Source: Anagrus nilaparvatae
Lineage: Eukaryota > Arthropoda > Insecta > Hymenoptera > Mymaridae
Assembly: GCA_022575985.1 (NCBI GenBank)
Contig: JAKSXM010000007.1
Coordinates: forward strand, 58,496,501 to 58,560,500
DNA: 64,000 nucleotides
Direction of reading: 5' to 3'
Positions 1-9,348 of this stretch are shown here, piece by piece. Each line of letters starts with the position of its first letter. Position 1 is the stretch's first letter. A program made the position numbers and the translations under genes. The notes below the pieces were generated by a model that saw only the letters and a list, made by a program, of their open reading frames with translations, was not told where the DNA came from and made no database searches.

Positions 1-174
1 AATCAATTTATCGACACCACGTTATTTGCTAGCAATAAAATATTTATTGTTGATTTTTTGTCTCTAAACTAACGATTTACAAAAATTGATATATTATAAT
101 ATTTAAATATTTTTAGCAACATTATTTATCGTTGTTAAGTTTTTGTTAGTGTTTTTTGTTTTTGCAACTATATT

Positions 175-333
175 TTGTAAATTTTTGAGAAATAAAAATT
201 GTAAATTATCAATTTTTCTTGCGAATTTGCAAAAGAAATCGAGGATTCTATTTAAGATTTTTTTCGAAGATTTACTAATTTTTAGAAAATATCCTATTTT
301 TTTATTAATCTAAGGAGTTAATTTTTACAGTGT
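175..333. repeat. 3' part of foldback MITE, TACACTGTAAAAAGTAACTT family
   Basis: The stretch resembles the right half of the fuller elements at 38535-38878 and 60770-61197. It has the shared run around 'ttatcaatttttcttgcgaa', a 'cgaagatttactaattttt' segment, and the terminal 'aatttttacagtgt'. The left half is absent or unrecognisable. Its right end abuts dispersed repeat A, and the same junction sequence recurs near 11489-11508 in front of copy B, so the MITE remnant and the A/B repeat were copied together. Confidence 0.6.
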
Positions 334-2255
334 TCAGTTTCAAGTAGCGTGTCGATTTCCAAATGAAAATCAGTTAAAACCAAGGATATTGTAAAAACGT
401 TTTAAAAAGCTTTTAAAAACCTTGCTAAAAACTTCTTAAAATGTTCTAAAAGATTTAAAAGTAACAAAATATTTAAAAACATAAAAATGCATAATTTTTA
501 TTTTAGTGAGGATGTATCACTGAAGGCTTTTGTATATAATACAGATAAATAATTATAATAATAATTGAAGTGATTTTTTATGAAAGTTGAACTAAAGTCG
601 TGGTAGTTTCTGATAAATTATATTTAAAAAGTTCAATAATAGATAGGGTACTTACTGTGTAAAAAGATATTGTGAATAGCAATTATTTTCATAAATTGGT
701 TTTCATTATAATTTCGGAGCTACCCGTGTTTTCAAAGACCACGGGGAGTCTTATGATGCACAAAATTCATGCGAGAACTTGTATGCTGAGATAGTTAATG
801 ATATATATCATAATATATCCTATTTCTATAATATATACTGAAAAAAAAATCCATTTGCCGGAAGTGAAAAAATTTTACTTGTGCCGAGCAGAATTTGTTT
901 TCTTACTCAAACAATTGCAAACGACTTGAAACATAAATAAAACTAAAAAAATAAAATGTTTATTTCTTTACGTACGTTTCTAGTCATTTTGTAAATGTTT
1001 GAGCATGAAAAAAGAAATTGAAATTCAGTTTACCGCAAGAGGATTTTTTTTCATAAATTTACATTAAAAAAAAAAATAAATTAGAAGATAAGGAATTAAT
1101 TGAAATTGTTATTGATATAAGAAAAAAAAAATTTATTGAAAGCAAAGTTGTTGAATTTTCAACCATAATCTAAAATATAAAAAAAAATTAAATTACGTCA
1201 GTGTAAACAGTGGGTGTATAAAACAAGCAATAAATAGTATATTTACGGATTATGTTTAGAAAAGTAAGGAATGGCTTTCGTTGGGGCATTCTTTATTTTT
1301 CTGGCCATGTAATTTCTTTTCTCTGACCAGAAAAATTTAAGCCAGCCTATGAATCTTTATTTTAAATTGCTAATATACTATAAGCTTCCAATTCAAAAAA
1401 TTTTTGAAAATTAAAATTTGATTGAAAACTCATATAAAGAAGCGTTACCGTGTAGCACAAAAATGTGTTTGGTTTCTTATCTTCATTCTTTTTTCGTAAC
1501 TCTCGTGACTCCATGGACATTAAATTATCTTTATAATGTCAAATTATTTTTAGAATGGTGTGAACCTTAAATAAAATTGGACCAAATAAGGTCTTTTATT
1601 CTAAAATTTTTTTTACTGTAAAGGAAATCACTTCCTACGATTTTAAATTTTTATTAAATTGATTGTTTTTAAAATTTTAATAATAATGTACCTTTATTGG
1701 AATATTTTTTAAATATTGTAAATCACGATTATTCAAATTAAATAAACACAAAAAAGTTTTTAAAAAGTATCTGAGTCCTGTAATTAATATAATTTTCCTT
1801 TTTTTTCTTTTCTATTTTTAATTTTGAAAGTTAAATAATTTTTATTTGTATATTTGATTTTAAAAATTAAGCCCATTGTTTTTTTTTGTATAATTTAAAA
1901 TAATTAGTAAAAAATAAAATAAAACAATTTTAAGATTTATCTTGATTAAATAAATGAAAAAATGCTGCCAAGTAATTGGAACTATGGTTCCTCATTAACT
2001 GTAACATAATGTTCTTAATGTCTATTTTACCTAGTGAAAACGATAGTTCTAGATATTAATAACTTTCATAAAAAAAAATTAAGTACTACGTCCCAAAAGA
2101 AAAAAAATATTGCTGTTTTCTTTATTTTTTTAGGCAAAAAGTTTTGAGAAAAAAAGTTGAATGTTCAATGATTCATTTCACTTTAGCTCTAAAACTATAA
2201 ATTTGCTACTTTAATCAATTATATATTTGTAATATACAAATCAATACCTATCCAT
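311..2255 (+). repeat. Dispersed repeat, copy A
   Basis: Long non-coding repeat present again at about 11490-14285 (copy B), 17484-19046 (copy C), and as a short piece at 6081-6300. Shared landmarks are 'agtgaggatgtatc', 'gtcgtggtagtttc', an imperfect hairpin around 'gagctacccgtg' and 'ccacggggagtc' (near 718-752), 'ggtcttttattctaaaatt' and 'gatttatcttgattaaat'. Copy A lacks a segment of about 110 bp that B has around 11660-11775. It shows the empty sites for the insertions in B. No long open frame and no terminal repeat could be defined, so the transposon class is unknown. Confidence 0.75.
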
Positions 2256-3180
2256 GAAAAAAAAATGAAGCTATCGAACAATTTGTTGCTGAGATACAGG
2301 TCTCGTTTTCCAAAGGTCACAGAAAATTTGCAAATTAATATTTTCAAATTTTTAAAACAGCAACGTGTAAATAAAGAGTCATATTATCAGTAGTAAAAAT
2401 TTGGCTAGAAAAAAATGATTTTTTGGACACTTTTTTGAGGTCCAAAGCAGCGGAATGAAAAAAAATTTCAAAAAATTCTTGTTTTTTGACTTACATTTGC
2501 CATAACAGAAACTAATAAAGTTGAACTATATTCCTTTGGTAAAATTGTAAAAATATAGTCAAATTTTCAGAAAAAATTTGTTTCATTAAAATATCTCTAT
2601 TCTTACCCAAAATATTAAGAAAAAACGAGAGATTATCATCTTATTCAAACCGATAGTATGTATATGCAATTATGTATATATGCCAAAAAATCGAAAATAA
2701 AAATTTCACCTGTATCATAATGGGGTTCACAATGGTTACTCTTTGGAGGAACCAAAAATGAAAGAGGGATGAAAGAAATGGATTTTCGTTAAATTTTTAG
2801 TTCTCCTCATAGAGTAACCATTGTTTTAGGTAAAATTTTATCAAAAAATCACAAAGTATTTATTTTTTTTTTAATTGGATGTAATAACTCATTTACTTCT
2901 ATGAAAGCACTTATATTTATGGTTTTTACTCGATATCTCGAATCTAATGATTAATTTTTTGAAAATTTTTTTTCCAAAATTTTTGTGACAAAAAAATACA
3001 AAAAACACTAATTTTTTTTCTCTTTAGACATAGTAACTAATTTATTTCTAAGGGAGTACTAGTTTTAGGAACTTCGTTTATAGTAATTTTTTAAAATATT
3101 TTTCTCTAAAAATTAAAAAAAAAAAAGTAAAGAAAACTGCAATATTTTTTTTTTTTTTGGCAAATAATTTAAATGAAACA
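2256..3180. repeat. AT-rich degenerate repeat, inverted relative of the 51-52 kb tandem repeats
   Basis: Segments near 2800-3130 ('ctcgatatctcgaatct', 'gtactagttttag') read as the reverse complement of units at 51.1-51.9 kb. The stretch near 2690-2760 ('ggaggaaccaaaaatg') matches the same repeat in forward orientation (52080-52110). The region is therefore an internally inverted old repeat. There is no coding potential. Confidence 0.5.
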
Positions 3181-3289
3181 TGTTTATAATTACTTCTTAT
3201 TTATTACAAACATTCTAGCTTCCGAAAGTAGTATCTTGTAAACTCAAACAAATCCCTAGACTCAGATTTTTTGAAGTCCCCAAATCCGG

Positions 3290-3410
3290 ATTATTTCAAG
3301 CCCCTAAGTCCCATTTAATTCGCCCTCCTTGATTTTTAAGCCTTCTGGGATATCCCTGTATCCTATAAACATGTTCCATGTTAAATTTATATTTATTCTA
3401 GTCGAAGAAA
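3290..3410 (+). repeat. Dispersed repeat with 'cctataaacatgttccatg' end
   Basis: Short repeat ending in 'cctataaacatgttccatg'. Related copies lie at about 34380-34525 (plus) and 19730-19850 (minus). All three share a preceding stretch of alternating 'cccc...aattt' phrases. The ends of the element are not defined. Confidence 0.5.
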
Positions 3411-3445
3411 GTTTTAATATCAAAAAGCATCTTTTTTAATAAACT

Positions 3446-3618
3446 TACACGGCCAGGCTGCTTTGCTTGAAATTTTTTAGTTGCTTGAAATTTAAAGCAA
3501 ACTGCTTGAAAATTCAAGCGAATTGCTTTAATATTCAAGCAATTTGGTTAAATTGCTTGAAATTTCAAGCGATTCAAGCAACTGCTTGAATTTTCAAGCA
3601 AAGCAGCCTGGCCGTGTA
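3446..3618. mobile_element. Palindromic MITE, TACACGGCCAGGCTGC ends
   Basis: A 173-bp non-autonomous element. The first 25 or so bases (TACACGGCCAGGCTGCTTTG and onward) are repeated in inverted orientation at the end (...CCTGGCCGTGTA). The inside is several direct and inverted copies of 'ttgcttgaa' or 'ttcaagcaa'. The outermost TA on both sides suits a TA target duplication of the Tc1/mariner type. Degenerate relatives of the TTGCTTGAAA motif appear near 23340-23440 and 24240-24690. Confidence 0.75.
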
Positions 3619-3859
3619 GCATTGTATCTCTTTGACTTAGGTTTTACATTTGTTTTAATAATTTATTATTATTTTCACATTAAAAGTATAATGTAGTTTT
3701 ATTCTATAAAAATGTAATTTTATGTGATAACAGGCCCACAAAAAAAAAAGTCAAAACCCAGAAGGTAGACCTGACTAACTTTACGTTTATTGGTGTTCTA
3801 AATCCAAATTTTCCATCCAAAATTCGATTTGATTGTCCAGTTTCCCCCCAGCACCACCC

Positions 3860-4240
3860 AGCACTAAAACTAAACTTAAAAATAAGTTTTTTATAAAAAT
3901 TTAAAATTAGTGCATATTCTTAGATATTTTGGTGTAAAATTACTAAAAACATTTATGCAAACTGTTTTCGAACTCCATATTAGCCCCTAAAGCACCCCTA
4001 GTATCAGTAACTAGACCCCCTAGGGGTCAAAAACTGATTTTAGTAAAAAATGAAAACTAATAAAAATTCTTTGTTCTTTTTTTAGGAAAACTAAAAATAT
4101 TTATGCAATTATTTGTAAACTCCCGGTGAACCCCTGAAATACACCTAGTATCGGTTACCATACCCCCAAGGGGTCAGAAACTGATTTTTAGTAAAAAATT
4201 AAAATTAGTGCATATTCTTTGGTGTTTTGGTGTCGGAAAA
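3860..4240. repeat. Imperfect tandem repeat, unit about 165-180 bp
   Basis: Units contain 'ggggtcaaaaactgatttt', then 'agtgcatattctt', then 'atttatgcaaac' and a 'cacccctagta(t)' stretch. Versions start near 3860, 4025 and 4190, and the last one runs into the left inverted arm at 4240. The tandem array thus lies next to the arm of the element at 4240-5890 and probably arose from it. It is non-coding. Confidence 0.6.
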
Positions 4241-5890
4241 TTTAAATCATTTATGCAAACGTCGTATGAGCCCATAGACCTCACCCACTCGATGTTGGTC
4301 ACCACTCTCCTAGGGGTCAAATACTGATTTTTTGTAAGATTTCAATTTTAATGCATATTTCTAGCTATTTCGGAGTATGTAATAAAAAAATATTTATGAG
4401 AAATATTTTAAATACTCATTTCAGGCACAAATCCAATTCTAGCTCATTTGTAAGATGGTGAAAAATTCGTGCTTTATAAAAATTTTATATAAATTGCAAA
4501 ATATTTGGACATTTAATATTTATTTACGACAAATTTTTATGATGACGTACTCTCTTACTTTTAAATGATCTTATAAGTTTACAAGGGGCTTTTCTTTTCA
4601 ATTTTTTTTCCTGTTTTACATTTTATTCTTCGTCGCTGTCTTCTGATAAATCTCTTTTTAAACTCCAACAATAGTCAGCCAACATTCTTTCATCACACCT
4701 ACCTTGATATCGCTTTTCCATTACCTTAATGTCCTGGTGGAATCTTTCACCCTGTTCTTCACTGTAGTCGCCTAAATTGCTCGGGAAATAATCTACATGT
4801 GTTTCAAAATAGTGCAATTTTACATTCATTAGGCATCCAAGCTCTCTATAATTTTCAAGCAACTTTTTTATTTCCTCTTTGTAATTGTCACTTTTGTGAT
4901 TACCTAAAGAATTTTCAGATACAAATTTGAAACTCGCCCAAGCATTTTTCTCTTTACTCTCCATGCATTTTATGAACTCAGTGTCTCGAAAAAGTTTGCG
5001 AATTTCAGGACCATCAAGCTTTAATCTTAGCGTCTGTTTTTTTCGGGAATTTTTGCTGTATATACTTTTATGCTTTACTCACTTTTCTATCTAATGCTCT
5101 AACGAACTGCTTCATTAAACCAAGTTTTAAGTGGAGAGGAGGGAGAAGCACATTCTGAGGTGGTACTAAGGGTTCATGGATAATGTTTGCTGTACCTGTA
5201 GTTAAGGAACTTCAAACAGGCCATTCCTTATTTATATAATGATTCTGGCGTTCGCGACTGTCAAACATACACAAAAAGCATGAATACTTAGTAAAACCTG
5301 CTTGTTGCCCTAACAAGATAGATATTATTTTCAAATCCCCGCAAATTTTCCAATTGTGATCCTTATACTTTATTTTTTCAAGAATAAATTTCATCGTTTC
5401 ATATTCTTCTGACATATTTACAGAATGGGCTATTGGTATTTAACCTAGTACATTGGTATTATGTAAGAGGTCAGCCTTTAGACTGCGTAAGGAACAGTCA
5501 ATAAAGTAATAAAATTTTAAAGAAAAGCATCTTGTAAACTTAGAAGGTCTTTTAAAAGTAAAAGAGTACTCATCATTAAAATTTTTCGTATACCAAATTT
5601 CCCAATATTTTGTAATTTATATTAAATTTTTATAAAGAACGAATTTTTGACCACCTAACATATGAGCTAGAATTGAATTTGTGCCTGAAATGAGTATTTA
5701 AAAAAGTTCTCATAAAAATTTTTTCATTATATACTCCAAAATAGCTAGAAATATGCATTAAAATTGAAATCAAACAAATAACTAGTTTTTGACCCCTAGA
5801 GTTGTGGTGACTAACATCAAGTGGGCGAGGTCTAAGGACTCATATGAGGTTTAAAATAAGTTTGCATAAATGATTTGAATTTTCCTAAAC
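4240..5890 (-). mobile_element. Inverted-arm element carrying a broken 'FHQDI/ADYCWSL'-family gene
   Basis: Left arm 4240-4610 and right arm 5515-5890 are inverted copies of each other with scattered mismatches. Examples are 'gcacaaatccaattctagct' against 'agctagaattgaatttgtgc', 'ttacaaggggctttt' against 'aaaagcatcttgtaa', and 'cacccactcgatgttggtca' against 'tgactaacatcaagtgggc'. The relic gene at 4623-5515 fills almost exactly the space between them. Arms of about 375 bp around a coding relic suggest an internally deleted DNA transposon, or a foldback element that captured the gene. No target duplication was identified. Confidence 0.65.
4623..5515 (-). pseudogene. Relic of mobile-element-associated protein family (C-terminal part)
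   Basis: Read on the minus strand, the conceptual product starts near 5515 ('YFIDCSLRSLKADLLHNTN'). It continues with 'IPIAHSVNMSEEYETMKF', 'WKICGDLKIISILLGQQ', 'CFLCMFDSRERQNHYINKEW', 'LVPPQNVLLPPLHLKLGLMK', 'LDGPEIRKLFRDTEF', and ends with 'GERFHQDIKVMEKRYQGR' and 'ADYCWSLKRD'. This order of blocks is characteristic of an uncharacterised protein family that is scattered in many copies through genomes of hydra, aphids and other animals. That is recalled family knowledge, not a search result. The frame is broken: a stop follows 'PV' near 5213 and another follows 'VSKA' near 5063. There is a frameshift near 5016 and a stop near 5433. Two intact pieces remain, 67 and 113 codons long. The N-terminal half of the family is missing. 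The Cys pairs in 'CFLC' may be metal ligands. It is not functional as a protein. Confidence 0.75.
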
Positions 5891-6080
5891 CAAAACACCT
5901 CACCATTTCCGAATTTCCAAAAATTCTCAAAGGGGTGGTAATATTTAAAAATTCTTTTAGACTGGTTTGATGTGTTTTTTTATTGCGGAGGGCATAAGAC
6001 TCATTTTTTTTAAATTTAATCAATAAATTTTGTTAAAAATCAAAAAAACTGATTTTAAAATTTTTTTGGTTCTGTGGCTC

Positions 6081-6300
6081 CTTAAACTAAAGTTGTGGTA
6101 GTCTCAGATAGATTATGTTTTAAAAATTCAATAATAGATAGGGTATTTACTGTGTAAAAAGAGATTGTGATTAAGAATTAACTTCATTAATTTGTTTTAA
6201 TTATTATATTTCAGAGCTACCCGTGCTTTTAAAAACCACGGGGGGTCTTATGGTGGGCAGAATTTATGTGAGTCTATAGAATTCCTATACTGAGATAGTA
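6081..6300 (+). repeat. Partial copy (A') of the dispersed A/B/C repeat
   Basis: Matches copy A near 583-795 ('aaagttgtggtagt', 'aataatagatagggtattta', 'gagctacccgtgc', 'ccacggggggtcttatg'). It lies directly outside the right arm of the 4240-5890 element. Only the hairpin-bearing middle part of the repeat is present. Confidence 0.65.
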
Positions 6301-6444
6301 ACTTTTGTAGAATTGTGATTAAATTGCTTTTATGTAAAAAGGATAATAAGGACCATTAAAAATTTTTGTCAGTGCTCTAGACGTAAAAAATTGAAAAACA
6401 ACATTAATTCGTGTCTAAATTGATTATTTGTTATGAATAAACAA

Positions 6445-6577
6445 CCCGAGCGAACCTGTCGGGCGGATTGCCACCATAAGTCACGCGGCGAAACGGCGGC
6501 CCGTCGGAGGCCCTCCTTAGGGCCGCCGGTTCGCCGCGTGACTTATGGTGGCAATCCGCCCGACAGGTTCGCTCGGG
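6445..6577. mobile_element. GC-rich near-perfect snapback hairpin
   Basis: Two 58-bp arms (6445-6502 and 6520-6577) are inverted copies with a single mismatch (aaacgg against ccggtt), around a 17-bp loop that itself holds 'ggaggccctcc'. The outer ends are CCCGAGCGAACCTGTCGGGC and its complement. The stretch is about two thirds G+C while the surroundings are about one fifth. The near-perfect pairing implies either recent arrival or maintenance. A reading frame across it (6433-6633) is only a by-product of the lack of A+T-rich stops. Relatives elsewhere in the window were not found. Confidence 0.75.
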
Positions 6578-6639
6578 AAGTTGATATTTTTTATTTTAAA
6601 AAATTCTATTCATTAACTATACGTGTAAAATAGTATTTT

Positions 6640-6840
6640 ACGTATCAAGGGCGTAAAGGTTTCGGCACTAGCGTGAGCACTAGCACGAGTGCTCGGCGAA
6701 GCCGGGCACGAGTGATAAGTGTTCACGCTCGTGTCTAAAGTATTTCGCCCATGATGCTTACACTATTTTTTGCCCACCTAGGCGTAAAACGAGTTCAGAA
6801 AATTCTTTACACACGAGTTTTACGCCCGGGAGGGCAAAAA
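6640..6840 (+). repeat. Hairpin-rich repeat with 'cctaggcgtaaaac' stem
   Basis: Contains an inverted pair 'tttgcccacctaggcgtaaa' and 'tttacgcccgggagggcaaa' (6769-6832). Before it is a GC-rich part with self-complementary runs ('gcgtgagcactagcacgagt', 'gggcacgagtgataagtgtt'). A more decayed reverse-complement copy lies at about 26620-26790. It is non-coding. Confidence 0.6.
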
Positions 6841-7301
6841 AATTATTTGACCTTTTAAAATAAATGTTGAATAAAAAAAAATATTTTGTATTTGGTCACT
6901 TTTACTCCAATCATCCAGAAATTTATCTTCAGAAATGACTTTTGGTATTGATTCAAATTGACTGTGATATATATTATCGGATGCAAATGATTTAATAAAT
7001 ACAAATAGATTTACTAAAATATCTATTTAATAATTGATAAACGCTGTTACCGTGACACGGCTAAAATGTTTTATTAATTTATATTTGTTATTTAATTTAT
7101 ATATTGTAACCAAAACTGTTATATCTGTCATATTATATTTTATTTTATGTATCAAATTTTGTACTGGAACAAATAAAAGACTATTTACATTTATTTACAT
7201 TTACATCATTCTGCTTTGATTGAAAAGTTTTATGTAGAATTGAAGTTCTTTCTGAATATTATTGTAGTTTTATTAATGTATTAAATGGTTATGAAATAAC
7301 C

Positions 7302-8030
7302 ATTTCAGAATGAGGCCAAGATGTACTGGTCCTAAAAAGTGCTTATTTTTACCTAACCCAAATTGTAGAAATACTTTAAATAGGTGAATGCCCAGCTTAA
7401 TAAACAGACAAAATGGTTGCCATATTTCAAATATTTTTTGTTTTTTTTCCAATTAAAACCAAACTAAATAGTCAGTTGCCTCTAATTAAATTCTCTCAAC
7501 TTGTCTTTGCAAATCTCGTCTGACAAAACTTTTCTATTTTTCATAAGAGCCTGTATAAAATTTCAACTTTTTGGCTCAATAACAAAAAAACTTATCCGTC
7601 CAAAATTCTTCAAATTTTGCAGAATGATTTTAGATTATAAATACTTAAATCTAGCAAATTTTTTGACAAATCGTATATTTTTTTAATCCTTAGTTAACCT
7701 TCTTAAAATAAAGAAGCATTAGGGAATATTTATTGTCAGTTTAAATTTCGTTCCTTTTTTAATAAACATTCATTTTTTTCAATATTTTAATTCTATAACT
7801 GTTAAAGTTTCAGTATTTATTTATTTATTTTATAACTTTTATTGTTAGTATAGATTTTTAATCGTTTATTGTTTATTTGTTATGAAAAAATTATTCATTA
7901 TTTTTTATTTTAAAACAGACTTTCGTATTTACCACGTGTAGAAAAAGTTATTTGACCTTAAAAATAAATCATAAATTAAAAAAAAATTGTATTTTTTAAT
8001 TTATTTATGTAAATTATTTATTTGTTTGTG
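7302..8030 (+). repeat. Dispersed repeat D, copy D1
   Basis: Closely matches 15046-15464 plus 16561-16850. Shared runs are 'cggccaagat...ctggtcctaaaaag', 'cgagcctgtataaaatttca' (D2), 'tttttggctcaataacaaaa', 'ttccttttttaataaaca' and 'ttaccacgtgtagaaaaagt'. D1 lacks the 1.1-kb insertion found in D2, so it serves as the empty site ('cagtttaaatttcgttcc'). Short frames inside it show no protein-like features. Confidence 0.7.
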
Positions 8031-8378
8031 AAAATTATGCATAGTTGCTTAGGCTGAATGAACTAGTGTAGCAGTACCTAATAAGTTCTTATATTATTTT
8101 TTCCTATGTGTACTTGAAAAATATTTTTGGGATTTTTCGGGGCATATACCCCAAAATTTAAGAATTCTATAACAAGAAACTAAGTTTACGACTAAATATT
8201 TATATTTATTTTGAAAATTTTTTTGAATTTATGTTATAAAAAAGTAAAAACTAAACAAATAATAATAATTTATGGCATATTGACAATTATATCGGAGCTC
8301 TGCTCCCTGAAATTTGGCTTTAAAATCAACAATTGTCAGTAACGTAACGAAGTAAAACATTTGTTCATGAAACAAAAA

Positions 8379-9348
8379 AGATTTTCAGTGTAAAGAAAAT
8401 ATGAATCAAATTGTAAAGTTAATTGAAGCATGCTTCTTTAAATAGCTGTAAGAATTATGATTTGTAAAAAGAAAAAGAATTCGTTAATATTTTTACTTAT
8501 TATGATAAAATAAATTTAACTTACAAGAACTTTTTAAAATGATTTTTATCCTAATAATTTGTTCTAAATATTTCAAACGAATCTTCACAGAAACTTTAAA
8601 GTAAAATGAAACTATTCAACATATTACTAATAACTTTTTGCATTATAAAATCAGTGACAACTGGAGTTTTTGAAACAGTGATTTCTAATGTTCTTAAAGA
8701 AGTAAAGCCTAGAAATGTTTTTTTTTACAAGGATAATTCAGAATCTTATTATTTTAACCCATCAATGGTTAGAAAAATTACTGAATCTTATCCAACAAAT
8801 TTAATTAATATACATGATTGGCCAAATTTTTTTTGGTTTGCTCCAACTGAAGAATGGAAGAGAAGATTTTCAGTGTAAAGAAAATATGAATCAAATTGTA
8901 AAGTTAATTGAAGCATGCTTCTTTAAATAGCTGTAAGAATTATGATTTGTAAAAAGAAAAAGAATTCGTTAATATTTTTACTTATTATGATAAAATAAAT
9001 TTAACTTACAAGAACTTTTTAAAATGTTTTTTATCCTAATGATTTGTTCTAAATATTTCAAACGAGACTTCACAGAAACACTAAAGTAAAATGAAATTAT
9101 TTAGCGTATTACTAATAAATTTTTGCATTATAAAATCAGTGACAACTGGAGTTTTTGAAACAGTGATTTCTAATGTTCTTAAAGAAGTAAAGCCTAGAAA
9201 TGTTTTTTTTTACAAGGATAATTCAGAATCTTATTATTTTAACACATCATTGGTTAGAAGTGTTACTAAATCTTATCCAACAAATTTAATTAATATACAT
9301 GATACCCCAAAATTTTTTTGGTTTGCTCCAACTGAAGAATGGAAGAGG
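8379..9348 (+). repeat. 485-bp tandem duplication at the 5' end of the receptor gene
   Basis: Two head-to-tail units of 485 bp (about 8379-8863 and 8864-9348) share 'ttttcagtgtaaagaaaata' at their starts and the ATG at 8606 or 9091 (offset exactly 485). Each holds about 225 bp of upstream sequence plus the first 85-90 codons. The junction falls at 'gaagag' in the coding sequence, where unit 1 runs into 'aagattttcagtgtaa' instead of the receptor's 'gaaaattaattcggg'. Identity is high overall, with most differences lying in the coding part. Confidence 0.9.
8606..8878 (+). pseudogene. Truncated duplicate of ionotropic receptor N-terminus
   Basis: A 90-codon open frame, whose first 86 or so residues match the receptor starting at 9091. 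It ends after four junction-derived residues (RFSV) where the tandem duplication joins the upstream sequence of the second unit. It keeps the hydrophobic N-terminus (signal peptide, 'LLITFCIIK') but no ligand-binding core or channel. It differs from the full gene at about a dozen amino acids, including DW for DT and a P for T change, while only two or three changes are silent. It could make a short secreted peptide, but it is more simply a by-product of the duplication. Its upstream sequence is nearly the same as that of the full gene, so it may be transcribed. Confidence 0.7.

Noticed and set aside
6433..6633. 66-codon plus-strand frame
   Set aside because: It lies almost wholly on the palindromic hairpin, so its reading is dictated by the inverted repeat.
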